A stretch of 64,000 nucleotides of DNA from Polymorphobacter megasporae (GTDB lineage Bacteria > Pseudomonadota > Alphaproteobacteria > Sphingomonadales > Sphingomonadaceae): positions 2,852,001-2,916,000 of the forward strand of contig NZ_CP081848.1 of the NCBI RefSeq assembly GCF_018982885.2, read 5' to 3'. Shown here piece by piece: positions 22,561-32,366 of the stretch; the stretch's first letter is position 1, and every line of letters begins with the position of its first letter. The notes under the pieces are model-generated. The model searched no databases and was not told where the DNA came from. It was given only the letters and a program-made list of their open reading frames with translations. Both the position numbers and the translations under genes were made by a program.

Positions 22561-23696
22561 TGGAGACGATGCCGCAACCGAGCCTGATCCTCACGCTTGC
22601 AACCTTCGCCGTCGTCATCGGTGTCCTCGTCTTCATCCACGAGTTCGGCCACTACCTTGCAGGACGCATCTTCGGGGTAAAGGCCGACGCTTTTTCGATC
22701 GGGTTCGGGCGCGAGATCGTCGGCTGGACCGACCGCCGCGGGACACGCTGGAAGGTTGGACTGCTGCCGCTCGGCGGGTATGTCAAATTCGCGGGGGACA
22801 TGAACGCAGCGAGCGAAGCTGCTGATGTCACTGAAGCGACCCCAGCGGAACGCGCGGTGATGTTTCAATCGAAACCGTTGTGGCAGCGGGCGATCGTCAT
22901 TCTCGCTGGACCGCTCACCAATTTTGCTTTCGCGATCGCTGTATTCGCGGCTTTCTTCGCGATCTACGGGCATGCCTTCACGCCCGCACGCGTGGCGAAA
23001 GTCGTCGCCGGGAGCCCTGCCGAGCGCGCCGGGTTCGTCGCAGGGGACCGTATCGTCACGCTCGACAACGCGCCGGTCGAGCGCTTCGAAGACGTCATTC
23101 GCGTCGTGACGATGAGCACCGGCGTTCCCATTGATGCCGAGGTCGATCGCGCCGGGAAGCGCCTCCACCTGACGGTGCGCCCTAAAATCATCGATGAAAT
23201 CGACCGCTTCGGCAATCACTACCAGCAGGGCCAGCTCGGCGTCGGTAGCGGCGGGCGGATCGTGGTCAAGGTCGCACCGCCCGTCGCGCTCGGCTACGCT
23301 ATCAAGGAAGTCTGGCTGCTTACCGGGACGATGGCCGATGGTATCGTCGATGTCGTCACTGGCCGTCGCGCCGTTACCGAACTTGGCGGGCCGATCAAGA
23401 TCGCGCAGATTTCGGGCCAGCAGGCGGCGCTCGGGTTGCCCAACCTCGTGCAGTTCATGGCGCTAATCTCGATTAATCTCGGATTCATCAATCTCCTGCC
23501 AGTTCCGATGCTGGACGGGGGGCATCTGTTCCTCTACGCGGTCGAAGCCGTCCGTCGGCGACCCTTGGCACCGAAGGTTCAGGAATTTGCCTTCATGTCG
23601 GGGTTTGCCGCACTTTTGTCGCTGATGGTTTTCCTGACGTGGAACGATCTGGCTGCGGTCGGTGTCTGGCAGCACCTTTCGGGGCTGTTCGGGTGA
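22560..23696 (+). CDS. rseP: RIP metalloprotease RseP
   Basis: A 378-residue site-2 protease. The zinc motif HEFGH is at residues 27-31 in the first membrane segment and the third metal ligand is in MLDGGHL at about 317-323. A PDZ domain (VVAGSPAERAGFVAGDRIVTLD) lies between. RseP cleaves anti-sigma factors and remnant signal peptides in the inner membrane. ATG 22560 shares one base with the dxr stop (TGATG); an in-frame upstream extension has no family match. Confidence 0.93.
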   Translation: METMPQPSLILTLATFAVVIGVLVFIHEFGHYLAGRIFGVKADAFSIGFGREIVGWTDRRGTRWKVGLLPLGGYVKFAGDMNAASEAADVTEATPAERAVMFQSKPLWQRAIVILAGPLTNFAFAIAVFAAFFAIYGHAFTPARVAKVVAGSPAERAGFVAGDRIVTLDNAPVERFEDVIRVVTMSTGVPIDAEVDRAGKRLHLTVRPKIIDEIDRFGNHYQQGQLGVGSGGRIVVKVAPPVALGYAIKEVWLLTGTMADGIVDVVTGRRAVTELGGPIKIAQISGQQAALGLPNLVQFMALISINLGFINLLPVPMLDGGHLFLYAVEAVRRRPLAPKVQEFAFMSGFAALLSLMVFLTWNDLAAVGVWQHLSGLFG

Positions 23697-23759
23697 AAGT
23701 GCGGTTCGCGGGGGCGAATTGCCGGTGGTCCATCAGGGCGACCGGAGCCACGGGGCTGT

Positions 23760-26360
23760 GTGAAGGGCGGGTTTCGCGTGAATGAAGAACGTTTGATGCT
23801 GCCGGCATCGCGTCGTACCGCGCCAAGCCGGGCCGCGCGCCTGACGCTTGCGTTGCTCGCCGGAACATCACTGAGCCATGCCGCAGTCGCGCAAGTTGCT
23901 CCGGCAATCGACGTCGCCGCGCCCGCTGACAGTTTTCCGACTCCTGTTCCGAACACGTCGGGCACGGTCCGCGCGATCATCGTCAAGGGGACCGAGCGTC
24001 TCGAGCCCGAGACGGTCCGGTCGTATATTAACCTCGACGTCGGGGACGCGTACGACCGCGATCGGCTCGACAAGGCGTTGAAGGAAATTTACGCGAGCGA
24101 GTTGTTCGCCGACGCGACGATTTTGGACGACAACGGCACGCTGACGATCACCGTCAAGGAGAACCCGGTGATCAACCGCGTGCTCATCGAGGGCGCGAAG
24201 CGGGTCAAGGAAGAGAAAGTCCGCGAGGAAGTTCGCCTTGCTCCGCGCCAGATCTTCACGCGCTCGAAGGCGCGCGCCGACGTCAGCCGCATCCTCGAAG
24301 TTTATCGTCGCGGCGGGCGCTTCGCTGCCGCAGTCGAACCTAAGATCGTCCAGCTCGACCAGAACCGCGTCGACGTCGTTTTCGAGATCAGTGAAGGATC
24401 GAAGTCGAAGGTCCGACAGATCAACATTCTCGGCAACACCAAGTTCAAGGACGGCGTGTTGCGCAACTCGATGGCGACGCGTCAGGCGCGCCCGTGGCGT
24501 ATCTTTGCGTCGAACGACACGTACGACCCTGACCGCTTGGCCTACGACCAACAAAAGCTGCGTCAGTTCTACCTGACCCAGGGGTACGCCGACTTCCGCG
24601 TCGTTTCGGCGGTCGCTGAACTGACTCCGGATCGCAAGGACTTCATCGTCACCTACGTCGTCGATGAGGGCGAGCGCTACAAGTTCGGCGACCTGAAGAT
24701 CGAGAGCGATATCCGCGACATCAAGGCGGAAACGTTCGAGAAATTGCTGACCGAGAAGAAGGGCGACTGGTACAACGCCCAGAAGATCGAGAACACGGTC
24801 GACACGCTGCAGGAAACTGCAGGGTTGCTCGGCTATGCATTCGCCGACATTCGGCCGCAGTTCAATCGCGACAAAGACAAGCGCGAGATGAACATCGTGT
24901 TTCAGATCGCGGAAGCACCGCGCGTCTACGTCGAGAAGATCAACATCAACGGCAACGTCCGCACCAAGGACGACGTCATTCGCCGCGAGTTCCGCTTGGC
25001 CGAAGGCGACGCGTTCAACACCTTTAAGGTCAAGCGCACCCGGGACCGACTCCAAGGTCTCGGCTTCTTCCAGGACAAGCTCGAGATCGAGCAGAAGCCC
25101 GGATCGACGCCCGACAAGGTCGTCCTCGAGGCGAACGTCCAGGAGAAGTCGACCGGCGAACTGCAGATCTCGGCGGGTTTCTCGAGCCTCGAGCGCTTCA
25201 TCCTGTCGGGCTCAATCACCCAGCGCAACTTCCGCGGCAAGGCTCAGGAGCTTCGCCTTTCGGCAAATATCTCGAGCTACTCGAAGTCGATCGAGGCGGG
25301 CTTCACCGAGCCATATCTGTTCGGCCGCAACCTCGCACTCGGTTTCGACCTATTCCGTCGCGATTACAACGCGTTCAACACGCTTGCCGATAATTCGCGC
25401 AACACGACCTATTCGCAGACGACGACCGGCGGCCAGCTCCGCCTCGGCTTCGCGATCACGGAATTCTGGGCGGCGTCGCTGCGCTACGGCCTGACCTTCG
25501 ACAAGGTCACGCTCGATCAGGCGACGTATTACACCAACGGCGTCTGCGACCCGCTGCTCGCTGGCCGCTACCTGTGCGATTCGCTCGGCAGCTACACGAC
25601 GTCGTCGGTCGGCTACAGCCTGATCTACAATAGCGTGAACAATCCGGTGAAGCCGAGCCGCGGCCAGCGCTTTGTCTTCAGCCAGGACCTCGCGGGCGTC
25701 GGCTTCGGCGTCAATTACCTGCGGACCCGGCTCAATTACGACTGGTATCACCCGTTGTTCGGCGACAGCAGCGGCTTCGTCCTCAACATCGGCGGCGAGG
25801 GCGGCTACATCTTCGGCTACGGCGGGCAGGCTGTCCGGCTGACCGACCGCTTCTTCCTCGGTGAAGGCCAGTTGCGCGGGTTCGGTATCCGCGGTGTCGG
25901 TCCGCGCGTCGTTCGCAAGACCCTCAACGCCGATGGAAGTGTCTCGGCAGATACGACGACCTTCACCGACGACTCGATCGGTGGTGAGGCGTATTACCGC
26001 GGCCGCATCGAGATCCAGATCCCGCTAGGTGCTGCCGGTGCCGAACTCGGCCTGCGTCCGTCGATCTTTACCGACGTCGGCGCTGTCTTCAAGGTTGCCC
26101 AGCCGACGTTGATCTGTCAGCAGCCACCGGCAACGGCCAAGCAACTTCCGGCCAGCCTGAACTGCAGCGCTAATACCGGTGGGACCGGCTTCCAGGAGTT
26201 CTTCTACGGCAACTCCGCCAAACCTCGTCTGGCGGTCGGCGCGGGTGTCTCGTGGAACTCACCGTTCGGTCCGTTCCGCTTCGACCTCGCCAAGGCGTTG
26301 TTGAAACAAGAAGGCGATCAGCCCAAACTCTTCCAATTCAACGTAGGGACGCAATTCTAA
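23760..26360 (+). CDS. bamA: Outer membrane protein assembly factor BamA
   Basis: An 866-residue Omp85 protein with a signal peptide (cleavage near AVAQ, about residue 44 from this start), five POTRA-type repeats (for example RAIIVKGTERLEPETV, INRVLIEGAKRVKEEKVR, INILGNTKFKDGVLRNSM) and a 16-strand C-terminal barrel, with the lid-loop motif VRG-type sequence represented by GEGQLRGFGIRGVGPR. The C-terminus FNVGTQF ends in Phe. It inserts beta-barrel proteins into the outer membrane. The start may instead be GTG 23778. Placement after rseP and before ompH and fabZ is conserved. Confidence 0.95.
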   Translation: MKGGFRVNEERLMLPASRRTAPSRAARLTLALLAGTSLSHAAVAQVAPAIDVAAPADSFPTPVPNTSGTVRAIIVKGTERLEPETVRSYINLDVGDAYDRDRLDKALKEIYASELFADATILDDNGTLTITVKENPVINRVLIEGAKRVKEEKVREEVRLAPRQIFTRSKARADVSRILEVYRRGGRFAAAVEPKIVQLDQNRVDVVFEISEGSKSKVRQINILGNTKFKDGVLRNSMATRQARPWRIFASNDTYDPDRLAYDQQKLRQFYLTQGYADFRVVSAVAELTPDRKDFIVTYVVDEGERYKFGDLKIESDIRDIKAETFEKLLTEKKGDWYNAQKIENTVDTLQETAGLLGYAFADIRPQFNRDKDKREMNIVFQIAEAPRVYVEKININGNVRTKDDVIRREFRLAEGDAFNTFKVKRTRDRLQGLGFFQDKLEIEQKPGSTPDKVVLEANVQEKSTGELQISAGFSSLERFILSGSITQRNFRGKAQELRLSANISSYSKSIEAGFTEPYLFGRNLALGFDLFRRDYNAFNTLADNSRNTTYSQTTTGGQLRLGFAITEFWAASLRYGLTFDKVTLDQATYYTNGVCDPLLAGRYLCDSLGSYTTSSVGYSLIYNSVNNPVKPSRGQRFVFSQDLAGVGFGVNYLRTRLNYDWYHPLFGDSSGFVLNIGGEGGYIFGYGGQAVRLTDRFFLGEGQLRGFGIRGVGPRVVRKTLNADGSVSADTTTFTDDSIGGEAYYRGRIEIQIPLGAAGAELGLRPSIFTDVGAVFKVAQPTLICQQPPATAKQLPASLNCSANTGGTGFQEFFYGNSAKPRLAVGAGVSWNSPFGPFRFDLAKALLKQEGDQPKLFQFNVGTQF

Positions 26361-26923
26361 TGAAGATCATCTCGAAGACTGCAATTCTGCTCGCCGCGAT
26401 GCTTGGTGGCACTGCGGCACTGGCGCAGGCACTCCCGCCCCCGGTCGTGATCATTGTCGACATGGATCAGGTCATCAACGGATCGGTTGCCGGCAAGCAG
26501 GCCGCTGCCGATCTCAAGACGCGTGCCGATGCCATCCAGGCGCGTCTCGCCTCGCTGCGGACCCAGTTCGGCACCGAGGGCGAAGCGCTGCAGAAGGCGC
26601 AGCCTGCGCAGACCGCTGCTCCCGCCGCGATCACCGCATGGCAGACCAAGGCGCGCGATCTGCAGTCGCGCCAGCAGGCGGCTGAGGCTGACCTCCAGAA
26701 GCGCGATCGCGACTTCCAGGCGTCGCGCCAGCTTGTGCTCAAGCAGATCAACGACGCCGCGCAGCCGGTCATCTCTACCGTGATGCGTGAGCGCAACGCG
26801 ACGATCGTTCTCGCTGAAGGCGCGACGCTCCAGCATTCGGCGGCAATCGACGTCACCGCCGATGTCCTCGCGCGTCTCGACAAGGCGCTGCCGCGCGTGT
26901 CGACCGCTGCGGCCGCGAAGTAA
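26360..26923 (+). CDS. OmpH/Skp-family periplasmic chaperone
   Basis: A 187-residue exported protein: signal peptide to about ALAQ, then [29 protein letters not shown], which is the OmpH/Skp start, and two long helices rich in Ala, Gln, Lys and Arg that would form the tentacle coiled coil. It ends with a strand region, [19 protein letters not shown]. It holds unfolded outer membrane proteins for BamA, encoded just upstream; its ATG shares one base with the bamA stop (TAATG). Confidence 0.88.
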   Translation: MKIISKTAILLAAMLGGTAALAQALPPPVVIIVDMDQVINGSVAGKQAAADLKTRADAIQARLASLRTQFGTEGEALQKAQPAQTAAPAAITAWQTKARDLQSRQQAAEADLQKRDRDFQASRQLVLKQINDAAQPVISTVMRERNATIVLAEGATLQHSAAIDVTADVLARLDKALPRVSTAAAAK

Positions 26924-26930
26924 TATAGCG

Positions 26931-27413
26931 GTGTACGACGCCGGGCCGCCGACCGAGCTTCCGCCGCTGGAACCGGTCGGCGTCCAGGCGATAATGGGGC
27001 TGATCCCGCATCGCTTCCCGATGCTGCTCGTCGACCGAGTCGAGGACATCGTCCGCGACCGGTCGGCTCGCGGGATCAAAGCGGTGTCGATCAACGAGCC
27101 GTTTTTCGCTGGGCACTTTCCGGGACGTCCGATCATGCCCGGCGTTCTCATCGTCGAGGCGCTGGCGCAAACCGCCGGCGTCCTTGCCATCCTGTCGATG
27201 GACCTGCAGGGCAGCGGCAAGCTCGTCTATTTCATGGCGATCGAGGAAGCGAAGTTTCGCGCTCCCGTCGAACCCGGTTGCCTGCTTGATCTCAACGTCG
27301 AGTTCATCCAGCGCCGCGCGACGGTCTGCAAGTTCGCCGGTCGCGCAACCGTCAGCGGCAAGGTCGTCGCCGAAGCGCGATTTACCGCGATGATCGCCGA
27401 TCCGCCTGCATAG
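26931..27413 (+). CDS. fabZ: 3-hydroxyacyl-ACP dehydratase FabZ
   Basis: A 160-residue hot-dog-fold dehydratase of type II fatty acid synthesis. Signatures are [17 protein letters not shown] and [26 protein letters not shown], containing the catalytic His and Glu. The start is GTG 26931, seven bases after the ompH stop; the frame is open further upstream without homology. In enterobacteria lpxD precedes and lpxA follows fabZ; neither is present here, and an unrelated transporter follows. Confidence 0.92.
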   Translation: MYDAGPPTELPPLEPVGVQAIMGLIPHRFPMLLVDRVEDIVRDRSARGIKAVSINEPFFAGHFPGRPIMPGVLIVEALAQTAGVLAILSMDLQGSGKLVYFMAIEEAKFRAPVEPGCLLDLNVEFIQRRATVCKFAGRATVSGKVVAEARFTAMIADPPA

Positions 27414-27474
27414 GCCTGCGTTCCTTGCCGTTCCGGTCGCGCCTTCGTAAGACGGAGCGGGGAGACACTGAGCG

Positions 27475-29094
27475 ATGGCGACGCAGCTTGCGACGGGAAC
27501 GGGGGATGTCGCTCTTCATCCGCAACGCGACCGCCTGATCATCGTCGCGTCGTCGCTCGGCACGATCTTCGAATGGTATGATTTCTTCGTCTACGGGACA
27601 CTGGCAGCGCTCCTCGGGCGTTTGTTCTTTCCGAGCGACAATCCGACCGCAGGGCTCTTGCTCAGCCTTGCAACCTTCGGTGCCGGCTTTGGCGTCCGGC
27701 CGATCGGCGCGTTAATTTTCGGGGTCCTCGGCGACCGTATCGGGCGCAAGCACACTTTCCTCGCCACGATCACGCTGATGGGTATCGCGACTGCGCTCGT
27801 CGGCTTTCTGCCGACCTTCACTGAAGTAGGCATCTGGGCGCCGGCGTTGCTCGTCGGACTTCGCCTTTTGCAGGGACTGGCACTCGGCGGGGAGTATGGT
27901 GGCGCGGCGATCTACGTCGCCGAGCACGCCCCGAAAGGCCGCCGTGGCTTCTTCACGAGCTTCATTCAGGCGTCGGTCGTCGGCGGGTTTCTCCTGTCGC
28001 TGATGGTCGTTCTCGGGACGACGGCGCTCGTCGGAAAGAATGCGTTCGCAGCGTGGGGCTGGCGCATTCCTTTCATTGTTTCGCTCCTGCTGCTCGCAAT
28101 ATCGCTCTATATCCGGCTCAAGTTGCGCGAGAGCCCGATTTTCATGGCAATGAAGGCTAAGGGCAAGACGAGCGCAAACCCTCTGCGTGAGACCTTCGGT
28201 ACCCCAGGCAACGTCCGCTTGCTGTTCGTCGCGCTCTTCGGGATCGCCGCCGGGTTGACCGTAATTTGGTACACCGCGCAATTCTCGGTGCTGTATTTTC
28301 TCCAGCAGACTGCTCTCGTCGACGAGACCGACGCGAAGCTGTTGTGCGGTGCCACTGCGTTGCTTTCAGCGCCGTTCTTCGTACTTTCCGGACACCTGAG
28401 CGACCGCTGGGGGCGCCGGCCGATGATCATCGGCGGCTACGGCCTGACCCTGCTGTTGCTGTTTCCGCTATTCCATTTGCTTTCGAGCGCAGCGAACCCA
28501 ACGCTGGCGAAGGCCTCGGCCGCCGCGCCGATCATCGTGACCGGGGTCCTTTGCCATTATGATCCTTTCGCTCACAAACAGGACACCGCGTGCGGCGAGG
28601 CGATGCAGTATTTCTCAGCGCGCGGGATCGGCTTTCACCGACACGAATCGGGAAGCCTGCCACTGCGCATTACGGTCGGGGGCACGATTGCGGTCGACCT
28701 CGACAGCGTCGGCGGGCAGTTCGACAAGGCAGCAGTCGAGGCAGCGCTCGCCAAAGCCGGTTACCCGACCAAGGACAACCCGGGGCCGCGTAACAACCTG
28801 CTCATCGTCGCCACCGGGCTGGCGCTCGGGATCCTGTCGGCGATGACCTATGGTCCCGTCGCGGCGGTACTCGTGGAGCTGTTTCCGGCGCGCATCCGCT
28901 ACACCTCGATGTCGATCCCGTATCATATCGGAACGGGCTACTTCGGCGGCTTCCTGCCGCTGATCTCGCAGTTCATCATCGCCCGAACCGGCGACCCATT
29001 CGGTGGCCTGTGGTATACGTTCGCGGTAGTTGCAGTGGCCTTCGTCGTGACGTTATTCGCGCTGCCGGAAACCAAGGATCGCGATATCTGCTAA
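27475..29094 (+). CDS. MHS-family MFS transporter with a soluble insertion
   Basis: A 539-residue major facilitator of the metabolite:H+ symporter branch (KgtP/ProP-like). MHS motifs include IFEWYDFFVYG in segment 1, GDRIGRKHTFL in the 2-3 loop, RLLQGLALGGEYGGAAIYVAEHAP in segments 4-5, and SDRWGRRPMII in the 8-9 loop. Between about residues 360 and 437 is a hydrophilic stretch of about 78 residues (CHYDPFAHKQDTACGEAM onward) that interrupts the last membrane segments; it contains two Cys 13 residues apart. Typical MHS transporters are about 430-450 residues. The substrate is probably an organic acid, but this is not certain. Confidence 0.85.
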   Translation: MATQLATGTGDVALHPQRDRLIIVASSLGTIFEWYDFFVYGTLAALLGRLFFPSDNPTAGLLLSLATFGAGFGVRPIGALIFGVLGDRIGRKHTFLATITLMGIATALVGFLPTFTEVGIWAPALLVGLRLLQGLALGGEYGGAAIYVAEHAPKGRRGFFTSFIQASVVGGFLLSLMVVLGTTALVGKNAFAAWGWRIPFIVSLLLLAISLYIRLKLRESPIFMAMKAKGKTSANPLRETFGTPGNVRLLFVALFGIAAGLTVIWYTAQFSVLYFLQQTALVDETDAKLLCGATALLSAPFFVLSGHLSDRWGRRPMIIGGYGLTLLLLFPLFHLLSSAANPTLAKASAAAPIIVTGVLCHYDPFAHKQDTACGEAMQYFSARGIGFHRHESGSLPLRITVGGTIAVDLDSVGGQFDKAAVEAALAKAGYPTKDNPGPRNNLLIVATGLALGILSAMTYGPVAAVLVELFPARIRYTSMSIPYHIGTGYFGGFLPLISQFIIARTGDPFGGLWYTFAVVAVAFVVTLFALPETKDRDIC

Positions 29095-29400
29095 CTGCAA
29101 AACGCCGGTCATGATCTGCGGCCACTGGCGAAATGCCATTTTTGCATTACGTGAACGACGTCTTTTTTCGTCAACTCGGCCACACTGTCGCCGAAATCGA
29201 CGTGCCGATTGTCGCGGTAACCGTCATCTTCGCTTCCGGTATCGTTCGGTCATGTTAGGCTGATATTCCGGGCGCCGTAATACAACATTAGGCGAGTGAG
29301 GCGGGTGGATTGATGCGGGGGCAGGGCGCTCCCATATCCGCGTGGAGCGGTCGGGATTACGATCGTAACGTCCGCCACCGGGCGGTGTGGAGTTGAACGA
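29095..29400 (+). other. Intergenic region upstream of lon
   Basis: About 306 bases without a gene between the transporter and lon. It holds T-runs at 29139-29143 and 29163-29168; the first follows a weak 4-bp stem (TGGC/GCCA) that might terminate the transporter transcript. The lon promoter must lie here, but I see no confident heat-shock or housekeeping promoter. A short GGAG at 29389-29392 precedes the lon ATG. Confidence 0.5.
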
Positions 29401-31803
29401 ATGCAGACCCTTCCCGTCCTTCCGTTACGCGACATTGTCGTGTTCCCGCAAATGATCGTCCCGCTTTTCGTCGGCCGAGATAAGTCGGTGAAGGCGCTCG
29501 AAGCCGTGATGAACGGTGGCGACAAGCAGATTTTCCTGCTCTCGCAGAAGAACCCCGGCGACGAGGATCCTGGCGAGGGTGACCTCTACGACGTCGGTAC
29601 GCTGGCGACCGTCCTTCAGCTGCTGAAGTTGCCCGATGGCACTGTTAAGGTCCTTGTCGAGGGCCAGTCTCGCGCCAAACTAGGCAAGCTCGACACGTCG
29701 GGTGAGTATCTCGTCGGTCGCGCCGATGAAGTCGAGGAGACGATAGGTGACCCGACGCTCGTCGAGGGACTTGTCCGCTCGGCGATCAAGCAGTTCGAAG
29801 CCTATGTGAAGCTCAACAAAAAGACCGCGCCCGAAATCGCGGTGCAGGTCGGCCAGATGGACGAGGCGGGACGCTTCGCCGATACGATCGCCGCCAACCT
29901 GACGCTCAAGATCGCCGACAAGCAGGCGCTGCTCAGCCAGTTCGAAGTCGTCAAGCGCCTCGAGGCCGTATTCGGCTTCATGGAGGGCGAGATGGGCGTC
30001 CTCCAGGTCGAGAAAAAGATCCGTTCGCGCGTCAAGCGCCAGATGGAGAAGACGCAGCGCGAATATTATCTCAACGAGCAGATGAAGGCGATCCAGCGCG
30101 AACTCGGCGAGGGCGACGAGCCCAAGGACGAGACCGCCGAGATCGAGGAGAAGATCGCGCGGACCAAGCTCAGCAAGGAGGCGCGCGAGAAGGTCATCGG
30201 CGAGCTCAAGAAGCTCAAGGCGATGTCGCCGATGTCGGCGGAAGCGACCGTCGTGCGCAACTATCTCGATACCGTGCTCAGCTTGCCGTGGGGCAAGAAG
30301 ACCAAGGTCAAGCGCGACATCGTCGCCGCGCAGGCGGTGCTCGACGGCGACCATTATGGCCTCGAAAAGGTCAAGGACCGGATCATCGAGTATCTCGCGG
30401 TCCAGGCGCGGACGAGCAAGCTGAAGGGGCCAATTCTGTGCCTCGTCGGCCCTCCGGGCGTCGGCAAAACCTCGCTCGGACGCTCGATTGCCAAGGCGAC
30501 CGGTCGTGAATTCATCCGCCAATCGCTCGGCGGGATGCGCGACGAAGCCGAAATACGCGGCCACCGCCGGACGTACATCGGATCGATGCCCGGCAAGGTG
30601 ATCCAGAACCTCAAGAAGGCTGGCGCATCGAACCCGCTGTTCCTGCTCGATGAAATCGACAAGCTCGGCCAGGATTTCCGTGGCGATCCGTCGTCGGCAC
30701 TGCTTGAGGTGCTCGACCCTGAGCAGAACAAGGCTTTCAACGACCATTATCTCGAGGTTGACTACGACCTGTCCGACGTGATGTTCGTGACGACGGCGAA
30801 CTCGCTCAATATGCCGCAGCCGCTGCTCGACCGGATGGAGATCATTCAGCTCGCGGGTTACACCGAGGACGAAAAGGTCGAGATCGCCAAGCGTCACCTT
30901 CTGTTGAAGCAGTACGACAACCACGGTCTCAAGAAGACTGAGTTTGCCGTGACCGATGGGGCGTTGCGCGACCTGATTCGGTACCACACCCGCGAGGCTG
31001 GGGTGCGGACACTCGAGCGCGAGCTGGCGAAGCTGGCGCGCAAGTCGTTGCGGCGTATCCTCGAGGGCAAGGCGACGTCGGTGACTGTCGACTCGGACAA
31101 CCTCCACGAGTTTGCCGGGGTCCGGAAGTACAAGTTCGGCGTCGGTGAGATCGAGGACCAGATCGGCGCGGTCACCGGGCTTGCCTGGACCGAAGTCGGT
31201 GGTGAATTGCTGACGATCGAGGCGGTCACTTCGCCCGGCAAGGGGACGATCAAGACGACCGGCAAGCTCGGCGACGTCATGACCGAATCGATTTCGGCAG
31301 CATTGTCGTTCGTCAAGGCGCGGTCGGTCACCTACGGAATCAAGCCGAGCCTGTTCGAGAAGAAGGAGATCCACATCCACGTTCCCGAAGGCGCGACTCC
31401 GAAGGACGGGCCAAGCGCGGGCGTGGCGATGGTCACCGCGATCGTCTCGACGCTGACGGGTATCCCGATTCGCAAGGACATCGCCATGACCGGCGAAGTC
31501 ACGTTGCGCGGGCGGGTGCTGCCGATCGGCGGGCTCAAGGAGAAGCTGCTCGCGGCTTTACGTGGCGGGATCACCACGGTCCTGATTCCGGCGGAGAACG
31601 AGAAGGATCTCGCTGAGATCCCGAAGAACGTCACCGAGGGACTACGCATTATCCCGGTGGCGCACGCCGATCAGGTGCTCGAACACGCGCTGGTTTCGCC
31701 GCTGGTGCCGATCATCTGGAATGAGGCCGACGATCTCGCCGCGCGCCCCGATCCGGCCGCCGTTGCGGCCTCGATCGGTGACGGTGTCGCCATTCGTCAC
31801 TAA
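29401..31803 (+). CDS. lon: ATP-dependent protease Lon
   Basis: An 800-residue LonA. The N-terminal substrate-binding domain starts LPVLPLRDIVVFPQMIVPLFVGR. The AAA+ module has Walker A GPPGVGKT at residues 350-357 and a Walker B in LFLLDEIDKLG. The protease domain has the catalytic dyad Ser672 in KDGPSAGVAM and Lys715 in GGLKEKLLAA, spaced as in E. coli. It degrades damaged and regulatory proteins in the cytoplasm. It stands alone and ends at a strong terminator. Confidence 0.97.
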   Translation: MQTLPVLPLRDIVVFPQMIVPLFVGRDKSVKALEAVMNGGDKQIFLLSQKNPGDEDPGEGDLYDVGTLATVLQLLKLPDGTVKVLVEGQSRAKLGKLDTSGEYLVGRADEVEETIGDPTLVEGLVRSAIKQFEAYVKLNKKTAPEIAVQVGQMDEAGRFADTIAANLTLKIADKQALLSQFEVVKRLEAVFGFMEGEMGVLQVEKKIRSRVKRQMEKTQREYYLNEQMKAIQRELGEGDEPKDETAEIEEKIARTKLSKEAREKVIGELKKLKAMSPMSAEATVVRNYLDTVLSLPWGKKTKVKRDIVAAQAVLDGDHYGLEKVKDRIIEYLAVQARTSKLKGPILCLVGPPGVGKTSLGRSIAKATGREFIRQSLGGMRDEAEIRGHRRTYIGSMPGKVIQNLKKAGASNPLFLLDEIDKLGQDFRGDPSSALLEVLDPEQNKAFNDHYLEVDYDLSDVMFVTTANSLNMPQPLLDRMEIIQLAGYTEDEKVEIAKRHLLLKQYDNHGLKKTEFAVTDGALRDLIRYHTREAGVRTLERELAKLARKSLRRILEGKATSVTVDSDNLHEFAGVRKYKFGVGEIEDQIGAVTGLAWTEVGGELLTIEAVTSPGKGTIKTTGKLGDVMTESISAALSFVKARSVTYGIKPSLFEKKEIHIHVPEGATPKDGPSAGVAMVTAIVSTLTGIPIRKDIAMTGEVTLRGRVLPIGGLKEKLLAALRGGITTVLIPAENEKDLAEIPKNVTEGLRIIPVAHADQVLEHALVSPLVPIIWNEADDLAARPDPAAVAASIGDGVAIRH

Positions 31804-31829
31804 CTGCGGGCAACCACCTATTCGAAAGA

Positions 31830-31859
31830 GAAACCGCGCATTCGGCGCGGTTTCTTTTT
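31830..31859 (+). terminator. Rho-independent terminator after lon
   Basis: A perfect 10-bp stem GAAACCGCGC (31830-31839) and GCGCGGTTTC (31845-31854) with loop ATTCG, followed by TTTTTG, 27 bases after the lon stop. Confidence 0.9.
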
Positions 31860-31939
31860 GACTAGAGGACAGGGCTAGGGCGTAAGATCGACTGGGGGTC
31901 GGCAGGGGGGCACGATGTCCGCCGGAGACTGCAACCACC

Positions 31940-32212
31940 ATGAACAAGTATGACCTTGTTACCTTCGTTGCTGAATCCACGGGGCTTGGACGGGTCGATT
32001 CGGGACGGGCCCTCGACGCTGCCCTCGAAGCGATCCAGGTCGCGCTGAGAGCGGGCGACGACGTCCGGCTGGTCGGCTTCGGGACGTTTCACGTCACCCA
32101 CCGCAAGGCATTATCAGGCCGCAATCCGCGTACCGGGGATCCGATGTTACTCGGCGCGAGCAATCAGCCGAAGTTTACTCCCGGCAAACTGCTCAAGGCA
32201 GCGGTCAACTGA
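31940..32212 (+). CDS. HU-family DNA-binding protein
   Basis: A 90-residue histone-like protein with the HU/IHF fold: helical N-terminus MNKYDLVTFVAESTGL, then VRLVGFGTFHVTHRKA and the DNA-binding arm signature GRNPRTGDPM, and a short C-terminal helix. It binds and bends DNA. The arm Pro that intercalates is present in RNPRTG. A lon-hup order is common in proteobacteria, but here the lon terminator separates the two. GGAG is found 14 bases before the ATG. Confidence 0.9.
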   Translation: MNKYDLVTFVAESTGLGRVDSGRALDAALEAIQVALRAGDDVRLVGFGTFHVTHRKALSGRNPRTGDPMLLGASNQPKFTPGKLLKAAVN

Positions 32213-32277
32213 CGTCGGCGAGCACTGCCGGCTTTACACCGGGCCGTCAGCCTCTTAGACGCGGTGCTCCCCGGCAT

Positions 32278-32352
32278 GGGCGCGTAGCTCAGCGGTAGAG
32301 CACACCCTTCACACGGGTGGGGTCACAGGTTCAAACCCTGTCGCGCCCACCA
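32278..32352 (+). tRNA. tRNA-Val (anticodon CAC)
   Basis: A complete 75-nt cloverleaf: acceptor GGGCGCG/CGCGCCC, D arm GCTC/GAGC, anticodon stem CACCC/GGGTG with loop TTCACAC giving anticodon CAC, 5-nt variable loop, T arm ACAGG-TTCAAAC-CCTGT, discriminator A and an encoded CCA at 32350-32352. It reads GUG codons. No integrase or displaced tRNA copy lies near, so it is not an island boundary. Confidence 0.95.
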
Positions 32353-32366
32353 TGCCCCGGACCTCA

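Noticed and set aside
29680-31380. A 566-codon minus-strand open frame opposite lon
   Set aside because: Lon is complete with all catalytic motifs on the plus strand; the antisense frame is compositional.
32278-32352. The tRNA-Val as an integration site of a genomic island
   Set aside because: No integrase, no repeat of the tRNA 3' end nearby, and flanking genes are ordinary chromosomal genes.
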